Position numbers and translations under genes: made by a program. The notes below the pieces were generated by a model. That model saw only the letters and a program-made list of their open reading frames with translations. It had not been told where the DNA came from and ran no database searches. From contig CM063502.1 in NCBI GenBank assembly GCA_032207245.1, forward strand, positions 138,132,498 through 138,196,497: a stretch of 64,000 bases of DNA. Reading direction: 5' to 3'. This DNA is from Pardosa pseudoannulata. Taxonomy: Eukaryota > Arthropoda > Arachnida > Araneae > Lycosidae. Positions 1-11,270 of this stretch are shown here, one piece after another. Each line of letters opens with the position of its first letter. Within the stretch, counting starts at the first letter, position 1.

Positions 1-996
1 AAATCTCATCAAGAAAGATCCTCGTAGATAGTGTGCTGTCTGTTGTTAAAAAAAACTAAAGGTTGAAAACAAACTTTGAAAGAAACGTGAGTTTGTTGCA
101 AGGATTGCAAGGTAGGACTTTGCCTTCAGCCTCATTTCAAAATTTATCATACAAGATTTTATTTGTAATAAATGTTTTGTAAGTCTCTTACATTTTTTAA
201 TTACTATGTATGTTTTGCTTTTCTATTTTATAAAATAAATGATAATTTAACCAAGATTAGTTTTTAAAATTTAGCTTTTATGTCATTCTTGAATTTCATT
301 ATTTTAACACTTTTTTTATGACCTAATTCTATATTAAGCTTTCACAAAAACTTTTTGTTTATTTTAACTCTAAAATGTATGTAGGTTTGAAATATGTAAT
401 AAAAAAATACGCAATTTTTTAACCTATTTTGATTTTTAAAAAAATACGCAGTGAGAGGGTTAAGTTAAATAAATTCCTTTACCGTACTGCTGACATAATT
501 GAACATTCTTTAAACAGAAGAAATCATAAAGGCATTAAAATAATTCTGGTGGCCCATAACCTTTGTTTGTTCGATGTTTTAGTAAAATATCAAAAATAAC
601 ACACAATCTAAAACAACCTAAAACAGGATGCAATAAGTCTAAAGCAGTGGAAGATAAACTATGAAATAAGTATAACAATATTTATTTAAAGTTTAAAATA
701 ATAACTAAGCAACGATATTTAACCTGGAGCTCAAAATTTAACTTCAATGATATAATTGTTCTTTCTAAACATAATTAAACCCATAATGTTACTACAATTT
801 ACTATTTAATAACAAACTACCATCACAAGTTCTAGTTTTACTGCCTAAGAAAAAAAAATGAGCTATCAGCTCGAATAGCCAAAATGGCTAAAGGGTCACA
901 AACACCAGCAAGTGAGGTGGTAAGGAGAATATATTGACCTTTAATAGCAGTTTAAATACCTTCTATAAAAGGTCTCTATTGAGTATGTAAATTTAT
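1..996. other. Intronic or flanking DNA, no gene seen
   Basis: AT-rich DNA upstream of the first CNOT9-like exon visible here. The conserved N-terminal CNOT9 exons would have to lie 5' of the window. I see no CNOT9-like coding sequence, RNA gene or recognisable element in this stretch. Confidence 0.5.
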
Positions 997-1138
997 GGGC
1001 TTACTCTAGACGTTGCGAGTCAGGCCCAACATTCATTGTGACATCAGCTTGATCATTTGCTTGCATAATGTCTGTAAGCTGGCGTCAAAACGTCACAACG
1101 AAGATTCGAAACAAACTGCAATGTCCAGAGTAAGGGCC
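997..1138. mobile_element. Small MITE with imperfect terminal inverted repeats
   Basis: About 142 bp bounded by inverted repeats of roughly 19 bp. The left end reads GGGCTTACTCTAGACGTTG (997-1015) and the complement of the right end (1119-1138) reads GGCCCTTACTCTGGACATTG. It has no coding capacity beyond a meaningless 60-codon frame. The ends resemble non-autonomous Tc1/mariner-type elements, but the superfamily is a guess and I could not define a target duplication. Confidence 0.55.
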
Positions 1139-1439
1139 TTAGTATGCATAAACAATCAAACAGTATTGTCATCTATTGGTATGATTTATAACTAAAAGTG
1201 ATGAGAACTGTTGATTTAGTTAATACCAAACTAAATGGTTACAAAGCATGTTAGTTTTTAAATGTACTATTTATATACTTGGGATTAATTTATATAATTA
1301 AAAATTTAAATATATTCATATTTTTAAAAGAACTTTATTAACTTCTAGCATATTGCATGTGTTCTGGTAACCCTCAAGTTTCTCATGCATGTTAGTTTTG
1401 ATTTATATTTAAATTATAATACATTTGTATTTCAAATAG

Positions 1440-1527
1440 GCTGTTCAGTCTAGTACAGTTTGTAATGCATTAGCCCTTCTTCAGTGTATGGCTTCTCATC
1501 CTGAGACGCGTTGTCACTTTTTAGAAG
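1440..1527 (+). CDS. CNOT9: CNOT9/Rcd-1-like protein, internal exon (first one in the window)
   Basis: Role known for the family: CNOT9 (Rcd-1, Caf40) is an all-helical armadillo-type subunit of the cytoplasmic CCR4-NOT deadenylase complex. It binds CNOT1 and docks RNA-binding proteins and GW182-type tryptophans. Seen here: after an AG at 1438-1439 the exon encodes the hallmark [10 protein letters not shown] and SHPETR segments and ends LE plus one base at a GTAAGT donor (1528). It aligns to about residue 85 onward of the roughly 300-residue family, so the 5' exons lie outside the window. Six exons (1440-1527, 8054-8160, 8730-8825, 15074-15172, 23170-23279, 25892-26063) join in frame into about 220 residues. 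Intron retention of function and clean splice sites argue for a working gene, but it differs more from vertebrate CNOT9 than I would expect for this highly conserved protein, so a paralog is likely. Confidence 0.9.
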
Positions 1528-3037
1528 GTAAGTTATATCTAAGTTCCTGCTCTCTTTAATTTATGGATATGAATTTATATAAAGCTGCTAAATAATTCAG
1601 GTTATACAGGAAAAACTATTGTGTGCATATGTTCTTACTGTGACTTTTAATTTTGTTTGCAAAATGTTTTATCTCAATGCATTAAAATGTGTATAGTGTT
1701 TAAATTTCCCAATCTCTTTAAAAAAAAAAACCATTTATTTTTTATTTTTTAATAAACTATCAATATATGCAATTGTAAATGTAATGAGACATCCGTTGTA
1801 TGGCTCTTTCAATCATTCTTATCTTTTTAATAATGATTTGTAATAGAACTGAATTATACTCATTTCAATTTTCAGTATAAATAAGATAAATTACTTCATA
1901 ATTTTTTTTTTTGTAAAAATTTGTTTGCATGTAAAAATGTCCCTAACACCAAAGATTGATAAGATTCTTTATTTTTATGCGACATTTTGAGCCAGTGTTT
2001 TTCCGTCAGTTCTTATACACCTTGCTGCAAAACTAGCCCAAAGTGTACACATCCATATTTATAATTTGTAAGAATGCTTGATTTCTCAAGAAAACTGATG
2101 TTTTGGTTAGAAAAATGTAGACAGGTGTACATTAATTAGTGAAATGTCTAATGAGTACACATTAGATATTTCTTCCTCCTGACAATAGGTTTGAAAATTG
2201 TAGAAATAATTTTATCTCAGTATCTCACCTCTTATCTTACTGTTGATGACTAAGAAATTAAAGTTAAAAAAACTAGAATTGTTATCCTGTGTTAATTCAT
2301 TACCATTATTAGAATTCTGTACTTTAACTTGATTCCAGATTTTCAAAAATTGTGTAATAAAGTAGAATTTAAAGATTTTTGGTTATATGGTATTGATTTA
2401 TTGCTAAAAATTTTTTGAGACATAGTAACCTCTTTATATTAGACACGCAGAAAAATTAGATAATTACAGATATCATACGAATATATTTCAGAACTTAAAT
2501 TTTTTTTCATAGGATTGAAATATTTTTGATTTTGGATTTGTGATCCCTCCCTTACAATAACTGCTTCAAAATTTTAGTGTACCACAAGTAATCTGTTCAT
2601 CATTCTTTCATTTTGAATTTTTTTACCATCTGAAAATTTATTGTGTTATAAGGAGAAAGAAGCAGTTGAACAGACGTGAAACCTATGAAAATATTTAAAA
2701 CTTCAAATAGTATCGGTTTTAAGGGTAGTACATTTCTATAGTCATTTAAAAATAAGGATTTTTAAAATCCAATTAACTGGCTACAAATCTGCTTAAGAAT
2801 GCTCAAGAGCGTGGAAAAAATGTATATATTACTGAAACGAAAACAGATTAAAAGAGGTGTGAAAGTAAAAAAATAGAAATCATTCTCAGAAAACAATCAG
2901 ACTAGAAATAATTAATTTGCATTGATTTTTAACGTTACAAGTATTGTAGGAAGAATTTTTGTTGACTCACATATGTGGTACTATATTGAGAATAAATTAG
3001 GTGGTGCTAAATTAAGGTCAATCAAGACATATATACA
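1528..3037. other. CNOT9-like intron, no recognised element
   Basis: First part of the 6.5-kb intron between the exons at 1440 and 8054. AT-rich with homopolymer runs; I see no coding signal or repeat family. Confidence 0.5.
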
Positions 3038-3367
3038 GTGAACCAAAAAAAAGTTGGACAGCAAGGAGAACCCATTTTGTAGTGCAATATTTTAAAAGCA
3101 AGTTGCGCTTTTAAAATGAAACACTTTTTTTTTTAATGGTAATGTCTTCTACAATTGAGATGACTTTCAATAAAACACTGCATGTAATTTTAAAATAATT
3201 TGAAGATAAAATTTTGAGATTTCCCCAGCCAGAAAAAAAAAAAAAAAAAACCTTGCCTGTATTTTATTCACACTATATACTGCTTTATGCAAATTTTAAA
3301 AATGCTGTATAATTTTGGCATGAATCAAAGTCAAAGCTTTGAGACTGAACTGTTTTTAATTTTGGGA

Positions 3368-4640
3368 AATGGAGACAAATCAAACTTCTATAGATATGAA
3401 AAACTTAATTGTGAAAAAGCCTCATTCAACAGTGCATTATGTAATTAGTAACAATAAGCAAGAAATGATCAAACCAAAAAGATTTCCTCGCCTCAGAGAG
3501 GCGGATACTGAGATTTGTTAAAAAGAAACCTATTTCTGTAGTAAACAAGTGTTAGTAAACAAGTGTTCTGTAGTAATACAAATGTTAGAGACACTGTCAA
3601 TGTGCATCCACAGAAAATAAGAAATATTTTATATTCTATGGAATATAGAGTCTACACATCACAAAAGAAACCATACTTATCTGCCAGAAATGTAAAAAGT
3701 CTTAAATATGCTAAATACTATATTGCAAAGTCCCAATATTTTCGGAAGTCTTTTTACTTAAGTCTTTTTACTTAAGTCTTTTTACTTAAGTCTTTTTACT
3801 TAAGTCTTTTTACTTAAGTCTTTTTACTTAAGTCTTTTTACTTAAGTCTTTTTACTTAAGTCTTTTTACTTAAGTCTTTTTACTTAAGTCTTTTTACTTA
3901 AGTCTTTTTACTTAAGTCTTTTTACTTAAGTCTTTTTACTTAAGTCTTTTTACTTAAGTCTTTTTACTTAAGTCTTTTTACTTAAGTCTTTTTACTTAAG
4001 TCTTTTTACCTAAGTCTTTTTACCTAAGTCTTTTTACCTAAGTCTTTTTACCTAAGTCTTTTTACCTAAGTCTTTTTACCTAAGTCTTTTTACCTAAGTC
4101 TTTTTACCTAAGTCTTTTTACCTAAGTCTTTTTACCTAAGTCTTTTTACCTAAGTCTTTTTACCTAAGTCTTTTTACCTAAGTCTTTTTACCTAAGTCTT
4201 TTTACCTAAGTCTTTTTACCTAAGTCTTTTTACCTAAGTCTTTTTACCTAAGTCATTTTTACTAATGGAGAAAGGAAGGTACAACACTTAAATCAACAAA
4301 TATAAAAGTAACTGTTAAACATGGTGGTAGTAATGTAATGTAATGGTATGGGTGACAATGGCAGCTAGTGGTGTTGAAAATCCAATGTTTATTGATTGTA
4401 CCATGGACAAAATGGTATATTTAAATGTTCTAAAACAAAATTTACCAGGCACTGCTGTAAAATTGATTTTAAATAGAAACTTCTCTTTTGTCCAAGACAA
4501 TGATCCCAAGCATAACATTCAGATTGTAAAGGAATGGTTATTATATAATGTACAAAAAGTATTGCCCCATCCTCCACGAAGTCTGGATTTGAAACCTACA
4601 GAACATTTATGGGCATTTATGAAAAGAAAAAAAAAAAAAA
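3368..4640 (+). pseudogene. Tc1-like transposase (DD34E), copy A, disrupted
   Basis: The C-terminal catalytic half is readable from 4343. A QDNDPKH motif supplies the second catalytic Asp. The segment SLDLKPTEHLWAF carries the Glu, with exactly 34 residues between the two, which is the DD34E spacing of Tc1 transposases. The N-terminal DNA-binding half (about 3368-3740) has stops and frameshifts. The minisatellite at 3747-4255 replaces the part where copy B has an ESKFNLFGSDG-type segment around the first catalytic Asp. The reading frame then runs through poly-A tracts that give an artefactual lysine-rich tail. It cannot encode an active enzyme. Confidence 0.8.
3747..4255. repeat. 14-bp minisatellite, about 36 copies
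   Basis: Head-to-tail array of AGTCTTTTTACTTA. The first half of the array (to about 4007) has the unit ending ACTTA. The second half has ACCTA throughout, so one C/T variant separates two homogeneous blocks. The array lies inside the Tc1 transposase region. The flanking GAAGTCATTTTTACTAA at its right edge and the matching site in copy B (complement of about 5500-5515) look like the seed sequence. Confidence 0.97.
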
Positions 4641-4679
4641 AAATGGGAGATAAGAAAATAAAAAGTGAACCAAACAAAA

Positions 4680-4724
4680 CAGTGAACAAAAAAAAAAAAA
4701 AAAGTTGGACAGTAAGGTTACAGG
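4680..4724 (+). repeat. Isolated Tc1-like terminal sequence
   Basis: CAGTGAAC plus an A tract and GTTGGACAGTAAGG repeats the left end of copy A in the same orientation, rather than inverted as a right terminus should be. It probably marks the start of another, very short family fragment that replaced the 3' end of copy A. Confidence 0.55.
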
Positions 4725-5089
4725 ATTTTATCCTTTAATAATTTTGCATTACATCATGCTTTTGAACTAAAATAAAATTCAGAAAAAATACAATTTCAAA
4801 AATAAATCAACTTGTTTTAATTTCAATATCACATGAACATAAATTATAAATTTAAAGAATATTATATCCCTTTTGATATATAAAAAAAAACTTGGACATT
4901 TATCCAAGATAAGAAAAAATAACTTTCTTAAACTTTAAACAGAAGCATTTAATACTCGTGTGATCTTTTGGCTATTATAACAGCTTTTAATCCTTTGTTC
5001 ATCGAAAGGACCAACATTTAAGGGAAGTGTTGGTATACTGTCCCATATATTCTGAAGAACACTTTAGTTCATTCTTATTTTTTATTTCC

Positions 5090-5935
5090 TTCTCTCGCAA
5101 TTTTTTCCATAAACAACTACAATTGTTCTATAGGGTTCAAATCAAGACTTTGTGAAGGATGGGACAGTAATTTTCGTACATTATATTATAATCTGAGCAT
5201 TATGTGTAGGATCATTGTTTTGAACAAAAGAGAAGCTTCTATTTAAATTCAATTTTGCAGCTCTGCCTGGTAAATTTTACTTTAGAATATTTAAATATAC
5301 TATTTTGTCCATGGTACCACCAATAAACACTAAATTTCCAACACTGCTAGCTGCCATTGCATCCCATACTATCCATAATGCTACCACTGCCGTGTTTAAC
5401 AGTTACTTTTATATTTACTGATTTAAATGCTTTACCTTTCTGCATACAAAACGATGGCCATCAGATCCAAACAAATTAAATTTTGACTCACCAGTTAAAA
5501 TATGACTTCCAAAAATCTTGGGACTTTGCAATATAGTATTTAGCATATTCAAGATGTTTTTTCACATTTCTGGCAGATCAGTATGGTTTTCGTGATGCAT
5601 AGGCTCTATATTCCATAGAATGTAAAAAACTTCTTTCTGTGGATGCACATTGACAACAGATATCTCCATTAACTGTTACTATTTTTACTGCAGAAATTAT
5701 AGGTTTCTCTTTAACAAATCTCAGTATCCGCCTCTCTGAGGCAAGGAAATCTTTTTGGGTTGACCATTTCTTGTTTATAGTTAATTACATAATGCGCTGT
5801 TGAATGTTTGAACAATTTCTGCAATATCTCTTATGCTTTTCTTTTCATAGCTTCGCAATTAAGTTTTTCATATCTATAGAAGTTTGATTTGTCTCCATTT
5901 CCCAAAATTTAATAGAAGAAAAATAAATTTAAACA
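5090..5935 (-). pseudogene. Tc1-like transposase, copy B, degenerate
   Basis: Reading the complement gives fragments matching copy A: an ESKFNLFGSDGHRFV-type first-Asp region near 5440-5500, the region before the second Asp (5225-5400), and a SLDLNPIEQL-type Glu motif near 5130-5160. Frameshifts and stops prevent one continuous frame. It shows what the copy A transposase looked like before its minisatellite expanded. Confidence 0.7.
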
Positions 5936-6008
5936 GTTCAATCTCAAAGCTTTGACTTGAATTCATACTAAAAATGCAACAGTGTCTTCAAAATTTGCAT
6001 AAAGTAAT

Positions 6009-6878
6009 CAGGGTTCCCACGGTCATGAAAAGTCATTGAAAAGTGCTTAAATTTTCTTTTTGTTTTTTAAGGCTTTAAAAGTTTTTGAATTTTCTTTGAG
6101 GTCATTGAATTTGAGGTCCAGTGCTTGATTTTTCTTTTTCAAGTCCCTTCAAAATGTTATGTAGCCTCCACACTGTGGCCAATTGTTCACCACTTCCTAA
6201 TGGGGACCTTGAACGATGGTTCATGGGTTGCATCCACACGCTGGGCCACTCAATGAGTCGAGTTTGTGGATTCGTCCATTGGGTCTACTGCGCACTTTAG
6301 TGGTGCATCTGGTTGCCTTTGATCTTTGGAGAAAAACTGCCTCCAAAGCCATCATTCGTTAAGGTTTTATTGTCTGCCACCATCGACCACGATAAGCCAT
6401 ACCCCCTCCAGATGGTAGGTATGGCTTGCAGTGGACCATAGTGTGGAGGAGCCCCTAATTCATGCCTGCACTGAAAAATTGAGAAGGATTGTTATCGGCA
6501 ATTGTGGGTGTGTCACGGGACTCATCTTTCATGCACTGCAAACTGCACTAGCTACTGTCACTGGCTTGATAAAATATAATTTAAAAAGGGATAGAAAAAA
6601 ATAAAATTTTGGAATGCTTTAAAAAAAAAAAAAACTATATTTAAACCAGTATTTGTGTTTATAGCCCTTCCTTCTTTTACACCATTTCAAAAACCTGAAT
6701 TTTTTTTTCTGGGAAAAGAGTGAACATTATATATATAGTTCCACTGTTTTGGGGAGTTATTTTAATTTTTTTCAATTATGAACAGCGTATCAAAGAGGTG
6801 CTTGAAAAAAATATCAGGTTTTGGAAAAGTCATTGAAAAGTGCTTAAAATTTGCAGAAGCAAAAGAGTTGGAACCATG
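6009..6878. mobile_element. Non-autonomous element with GTCATGAAAAGTCATTG-type ends, nested in copy B
   Basis: Starts CAGGGTTCCCACGGTCATG and ends with the near-inverse of GGTTCC (TTGGAACCATG). Both ends carry repeated GTCATTGAAAAGTGCTTAAA motifs. It interrupts the Tc1 sequence CACTATAC/ACTTTATGC that is continuous in copy A. An element with similar ends lies at 27891-28669. No coding capacity; superfamily not determined. Confidence 0.65.
6165..6449. mobile_element. MITE-like unit nested in the 6009-6878 element
   Basis: Bounded by inverted repeats CCTCCACACTGTGGCC (6165-6180) and GGACCATAGTGTGGAGG (6433-6449). It is clearly GC-richer than its surroundings and contains an inner inverted pair CCATACC/GGTATGG. 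It may be a separate insertion or the original core of the outer element. Confidence 0.5.
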
Positions 6879-7112
6879 GCAATGTATAGTGCAAGACAAT
6901 GTCCAATTTTTTTTTTCTGTGGAAATCTAAAAACTTTTATCTTTAAATTATTTTAAAATTAAGTGCAGTGTTCTATTGAAATTCAAACTAGTCATCTCAA
7001 TCATGGAAGAAATTACCATTTTTTAAAGTTTCATTTTAAAAGTACAACCCACTTTTAAAATATTGCGCTACAAAATGGGTTCTCCTTGCGGTCAGATGTT
7101 TTTTTAGTTAAC

Positions 7113-8053
7113 TGTATATATATGATATATAGATAGATGTAATATATATTAAATATATATATATGTAAGATACATAAAGTATACACATTGCTAGTAGATG
7201 TGTAGTGCATGCATGGAAGTGTAACAAATTTCTAGAACAGCTAATAGAATATCTACTAGGTTTACAGATGATGGTGGGGAAGGGGGGGCGGGCAAATATA
7301 ACCTTGCACTCTGGTAGCTAATAAAGGGCCACTCTTTCACTTTCTCTCTTTGTAGATATTTTTAATGCAGTGGCACTTGCCTTTATTATTGGCCTTCTCC
7401 TTTTAAGAAAACCACAGGTATTTGTTGAGCAATTTATTGTGAGGGCATCATATAGTTAGGTCAACTTTACATCCTTTGAAAAGAACATAACTAGCAAGCC
7501 TTATGCAGGATTTAAATAAACACCATTCAGCATAAGGAAACAATCTATTTTGCCGACTGGCTGACATGTATTTTATAATCGGCACGTACGTACACAAGTT
7601 GGCCTAGTTAGCAGAACTAAAATTCCTGGCATTTTGATTTTAAACCTTGAACAGAACTCTTACTGTTACTTAAGTTAACTATGAGCTATATCAGTATTTT
7701 TTATTTAAAATATTTATAATCAGTTTTTAATTATAATACTTAAGTAAGAATCTTTGGGTTCAAATGTTTAAAATTATCAGGTTCTTTCAAAATCAGTAAT
7801 ATTTGTTGTTGGCATTAATCTTTGTAACAAATTTGTTCTTGGATCGCATCTGTTCAGTTATCTATATTTCTGTATTAATATTTTGAAAGTTTTTTTAATT
7901 TGGCATTTAGTAAAGGATGTTCATAATATGTGAATTTCATTAAAATTTCTCAGTTTGATTATGAATCTTAATTCACTTTCATAATAAGCTAACTTGTTTA
8001 ACTTTTTTTTTTTTCCTTTGTACTGCATGTCAATAATTTCTCTTTCATTCTAG
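7113..8053. other. CNOT9-like intron, nothing recognised
   Basis: AT-rich intronic DNA with short (AT)n tracts near 7140-7165 and a G-rich stretch near 7275-7290. A pyrimidine-rich tract at about 8000-8050 precedes the next exon's acceptor. Confidence 0.5.
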
Positions 8054-8160
8054 CAAATATTCCTTTATTTTTATACCCATTTCTAAGTGCTCATGGTGTA
8101 TCTAGACCTTTTGAATATTTAAGACTTACCAGTCTAGGTGTTATTGGAGCTTTAGTTAAG
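8054..8160 (+). CDS. CNOT9: CNOT9/Rcd-1-like protein, exon 2 of the visible six
   Basis: Acceptor TTCTAG (8052-8053) and donor GTAAGT at 8161. The phase-1 base left by the previous exon completes GCA (Ala). The peptide [10 protein letters not shown], a variable SAHGVS, then [19 protein letters not shown] is the most conserved block of CNOT9/Rcd-1 and fixes the identity. Confidence 0.95.
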
Positions 8161-8729
8161 GTAAGTTAAATTATTCATAGACCAGTAGTGTACGATTACA
8201 ATTCAATAAGATGTTTAATAGTATAAGTTACTGGTATATTTAAAAATGTGATATGTAATAGGATAAATTGCTTTTAATCTCAAATATTGCGATTCAAACT
8301 AGAAATTTAGTATAAAAAAATTTTGTAATATCTAAATTTAAAACCTTATTTATCATATTTCTGAAGTGCATTTTGAGGGATTAAAATGAAGTTGAATGAT
8401 AAAGATGTATTTGATTTTTATTTCTATACATATAAACTGGACAGCCAAATGGGTAAAGGACTGCTTTTCAGTAGCAGTATCTGTAATTTTAAATTCCTTT
8501 GCTGGTATGGATATTAATAGCTATTTGAACTTGCTTAGTGAATGAATGAATGGTCAGTTGATTCAGTAATTTGAAACTAAATGCTTTCACTGTTACTACT
8601 TGTGAATTAAAAATATTACTACCATAGTTATTTGATTTGGTATTGTTTTTGAAGTTAGTAAAAATAGTTAGGTGTATTTTTATTCATTTGTACCTTATAT
8701 ATTCCTTTTACTTTCTTGTTTCATTCCAG
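8161..8729. other. CNOT9-like intron (569 bp), nothing recognised
   Basis: Short intron with GT and AG ends and a TTTCATTCCAG acceptor tract. No repeat or gene seen. Confidence 0.7.
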
Positions 8730-8825
8730 AGTGATGATAGGGAAGTTATAACTTATCTCCTTCAGACAGAGATTATACCAATATGTTTAAAAATCATGGA
8801 CAATTATAGTGATTTATCAAAAACA
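8730..8825 (+). CDS. CNOT9: CNOT9/Rcd-1-like protein, exon 3 of the visible six
   Basis: 32 codons in phase 0 between a CCAG acceptor and a GTAAGT donor. It encodes REVITYLLQTEIIPICLKIM and ends DLSKT, matching the family's EVINFLL, TEIIPLCLRIM and ELSKT segments. Confidence 0.93.
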
Positions 8826-9846
8826 GTAAGTAGTATAATTTTGCTTACTTTTAATTGAAATTTAAATATGTCACTTATAGAAACAATTTTTACTTCTGTG
8901 AGTTCATATTTTAATAAATTTTTTACTATACCTTATCACTTAATTAATGGTTTGTATATCAACTGTCATCACTAGTTATAGAGACATAAATACTGCATTT
9001 AAGTTGAATGTTTGTATGTCTGTATATATAAACTTGTCTTGGATAGCACTTGTGACTGAAAGAGGCATTTTTAAACAAATCAGCTTCCATGTCTGAGTTA
9101 GAAAAAAATATTTTTAATGTTAGTAATACCCTTAGTGAATGTGCATGTTTGTAAACAGAGTGCTGACTACAACTAAACTTTTTGAATGCAAAACATTGTA
9201 AGAAATTGTTTCCTACATGTTTTACCATGCATGATATTTCTTTTTATATAGAAAATTTGTGTTCATCATCAAATGAGTACAGATATCAATAAAAACTAAG
9301 GTTCATCAAGCTGAATAATAGTAATTCTATTACTGATGATCTGCATATTTTTAAAGACTGGAAAAATCTTGCATGACTCAGTGCTAAACAGTTACTATGG
9401 TTGATATTTAAGCATGTGCATGTCTGAATAAATTTCTAGGCTGGAGCGCAAGGTAGCTATATCAGTCTACAACTTTAGGTTAAGGCAAATACCTTTAAAA
9501 TATTATATATAACTAGATCAATAACACAGTATGTTTAAATTTCAGTATTATAGTTACATCATTAAAGCACTTAAATATTTCAAAAATTGTTTCATATTTG
9601 ATTTAAACATTTATATAGGGTCTGGTAGGGGTAAAATGGATAGAAAAAGCTTGATTTCTTATTCAGCAATCTTTTTCACTTTAAAAAAGCTATAAACAAG
9701 CAATGTTTTGAATGTATTCATGCAATGGATTCATTACCATCATTGTTAAAATAGTTTTATACATTTTCTTAAATTGTAAATTCATAATTTTTACTCCTTT
9801 TTTTTTTAATACCCTTTTTACCCCAGAGGTGGGGTAAAATGAGTAG
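8826..9846. other. CNOT9-like intron up to the pogo element
   Basis: AT-rich. A GGTAGGGGTAAAATGG motif at about 9617-9635 and GGTGGGGTAAAATGAG at about 9829-9845 resemble the terminal repeat of the adjacent pogo-like element and may be older end fragments. Nothing else recognised. Confidence 0.45.
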
Positions 9847-11270
9847 TAGGTGGGATAAAATGGGTATTGATTAAAAAATGCTGTTAATTATGAAAAATTT
9901 AATTACAACTTCATTTTTTACCTAGAAACACATTTATATGTGATATAATTACAATTTATATTTTGGGAAACTGTAATAGCCACCATTATTAAGTTGAGCT
10001 ACGTTCTGCTACATCAGAAACATTCATCACTTCTCCAGTCTTAGTTTCCACCAGCATTATTTTTCTTCTGGCATTTTCTAAGGCTTTTTTTTCTTATAAC
10101 TGCAGTGGTGAAATTGTTCTAAGGATGGCCTTTTTAAAATCTTTATATGGAGAAGAAAATACAAAATTCAAAGTGGTTGAACTGAAAATTTACATAGAAA
10201 GAGCTTCCATAGTAGCTGTTGTTGAAGTCTGTGCACATCACTGTTTACTGTTATTTCTCCATCTTTCTCACTTAATACTATTTTGTGTTTAACAGCCTTT
10301 TTCCTTCACAGTATCAAATAGCTGTTTTAGCAGGTTAGGGAATATTGCTTTGGACACTTTTTGAAGACGGCTCTTCGTGTACCACATCTTCAGGATTTTT
10401 CTCCAGGCATACTTCATAGGGGCAAATACTTCGACATCCAAAGGATGCAGGGCATGGTTTGAGTTTGATGGGAAACAGTGAATGGTGATTCTTTTGTCCA
10501 TTGCTGGTTTTCCCGTCTTATATGTCAAGTGACCATCGAATATCAAAAGAATGGGTTTTTCCAGGTAATCCATTTGTTTGATAAAATGTCACATCCAAGA
10601 TTCAAACATTGTATCATGCAACTACCCCGATTCTGTGCAGCCATGTAATGCGCCAGGTGGTTCACCCTTGTTACAATTTTGATATAAATTTGGGCTTTTG
10701 TATACAGTGAAAAGTGGAAGAAAATTTCCAGTCGCAGATGTACAAAACAGCCATGTAAACACATGTATTTTTAAACTCGTAAGCTCAATTTGACTATTGT
10801 TAATTTACCCTATACAACAGTAAATTAAAAAAAAATAGTATGTAATAAATATTATTTGCACTAAAATTGAAGAGCTGGTTGAAATTATTACGTCTAAAAA
10901 TTTAGAACTTTATAATAAATTGTTAAGCCTAACCAATACTCCTTTTATCCCATCATACAAAAATAATCATTACACATAAAATATTTAAAATATTTCTTGC
11001 CTGTTTTTGAAAAACTGTTCAGAAACCCTTGTAATTGATTATTTAAAAAATGATGATAAAAGAAATTAAAGTTTTTAAGACCGTAGTAAAGAATGTATTC
11101 CTGACTTTCAAACAAAGCAATCCATGTTGCCAGATGCAAAATATGAAATTTCTTAAGGAAAATAAATTTTGCCAACAAATGTCTAAAAATATATTACAAA
11201 ACTAAAATATAATTGTTAAATGTTATGTCTTTTAAGTAAATTATAAAAAATACCTATTTTATCCCACTAG
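9847..11270 (-). mobile_element. pogo/Tigger-like DNA transposon
   Basis: Inverted terminal repeats GTGGGATAAAATGGGTATT (9850-9868) and, on the complement, GTGGGATAAAATAGGTATT (11249-11267) differ at one of 19 positions. TA dinucleotides flank both ends, as expected for pogo. A further copy of the repeat motif lies internally at about 10931-10950. The transposase remnant is on the minus strand. The element sits in the 6.2-kb CNOT9 intron, antisense to the gene. Confidence 0.75.
10289..10770 (-). pseudogene. pogo-type DDE transposase fragment
   Basis: The complement reads a typical pogo/Tigger catalytic core: a GNFLPPFTVYK-like block, then P-GALHGCTESG, then KPILLIFDGH (second catalytic Asp region), then HCFPSNSNHALHPLDVEVFAPMK (the HxLQPLDVxVF block) and WRKIL. 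Between GCTESG and KPILLIF two in-frame stops (TAG, TGA) sit where Trp codons are expected. The DNA-binding N-terminus and the first catalytic block are not readable. Inactive. Confidence 0.8.

Larger units (their letters stand above)
3038..4665 (+). mobile_element. Tc1-like DNA transposon, copy A, 3'-truncated and expanded
   Basis: The left terminus at 3038 starts CAGTGAACCAAAAAAAAGTT, followed by about 60 bp that match the outer end of copy B in the opposite orientation (complement of 7020-7112). The transposase region starts around 3368 and is broken. A 14-bp minisatellite of about 509 bp (3747-4255) sits inside it. The normal right inverted repeat is missing: homology with copy B stops near 4665. 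The element lies in a CNOT9 intron, sense to the gene. Confidence 0.8.
4878..7112 (-). mobile_element. Tc1-like DNA transposon, copy B, interrupted by another element
   Basis: Reverse-oriented relative of copy A. Its outer 5' end (complement of about 7020-7112) matches 3038-3125, and its 3' terminal repeat is near 4880-4905 (A tract, then CTTGGACA). Homology with copy A continues through the transposase region (about 5090-5935) without the minisatellite. The 5' untranslated part is split at 6009-6878 by a second element. The two copies lie tail to tail, forming an inverted pair of more than 1.5 kb per arm. Confidence 0.75.

Noticed and set aside
3747..4255. CRISPR-like array
   Set aside because: The 14-bp units are directly adjacent with no spacers; it is a minisatellite in a eukaryotic transposon.
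10945..11178. 77-codon frame inside the pogo element
   Set aside because: Does not align with any pogo transposase block; chance frame near the element's end.
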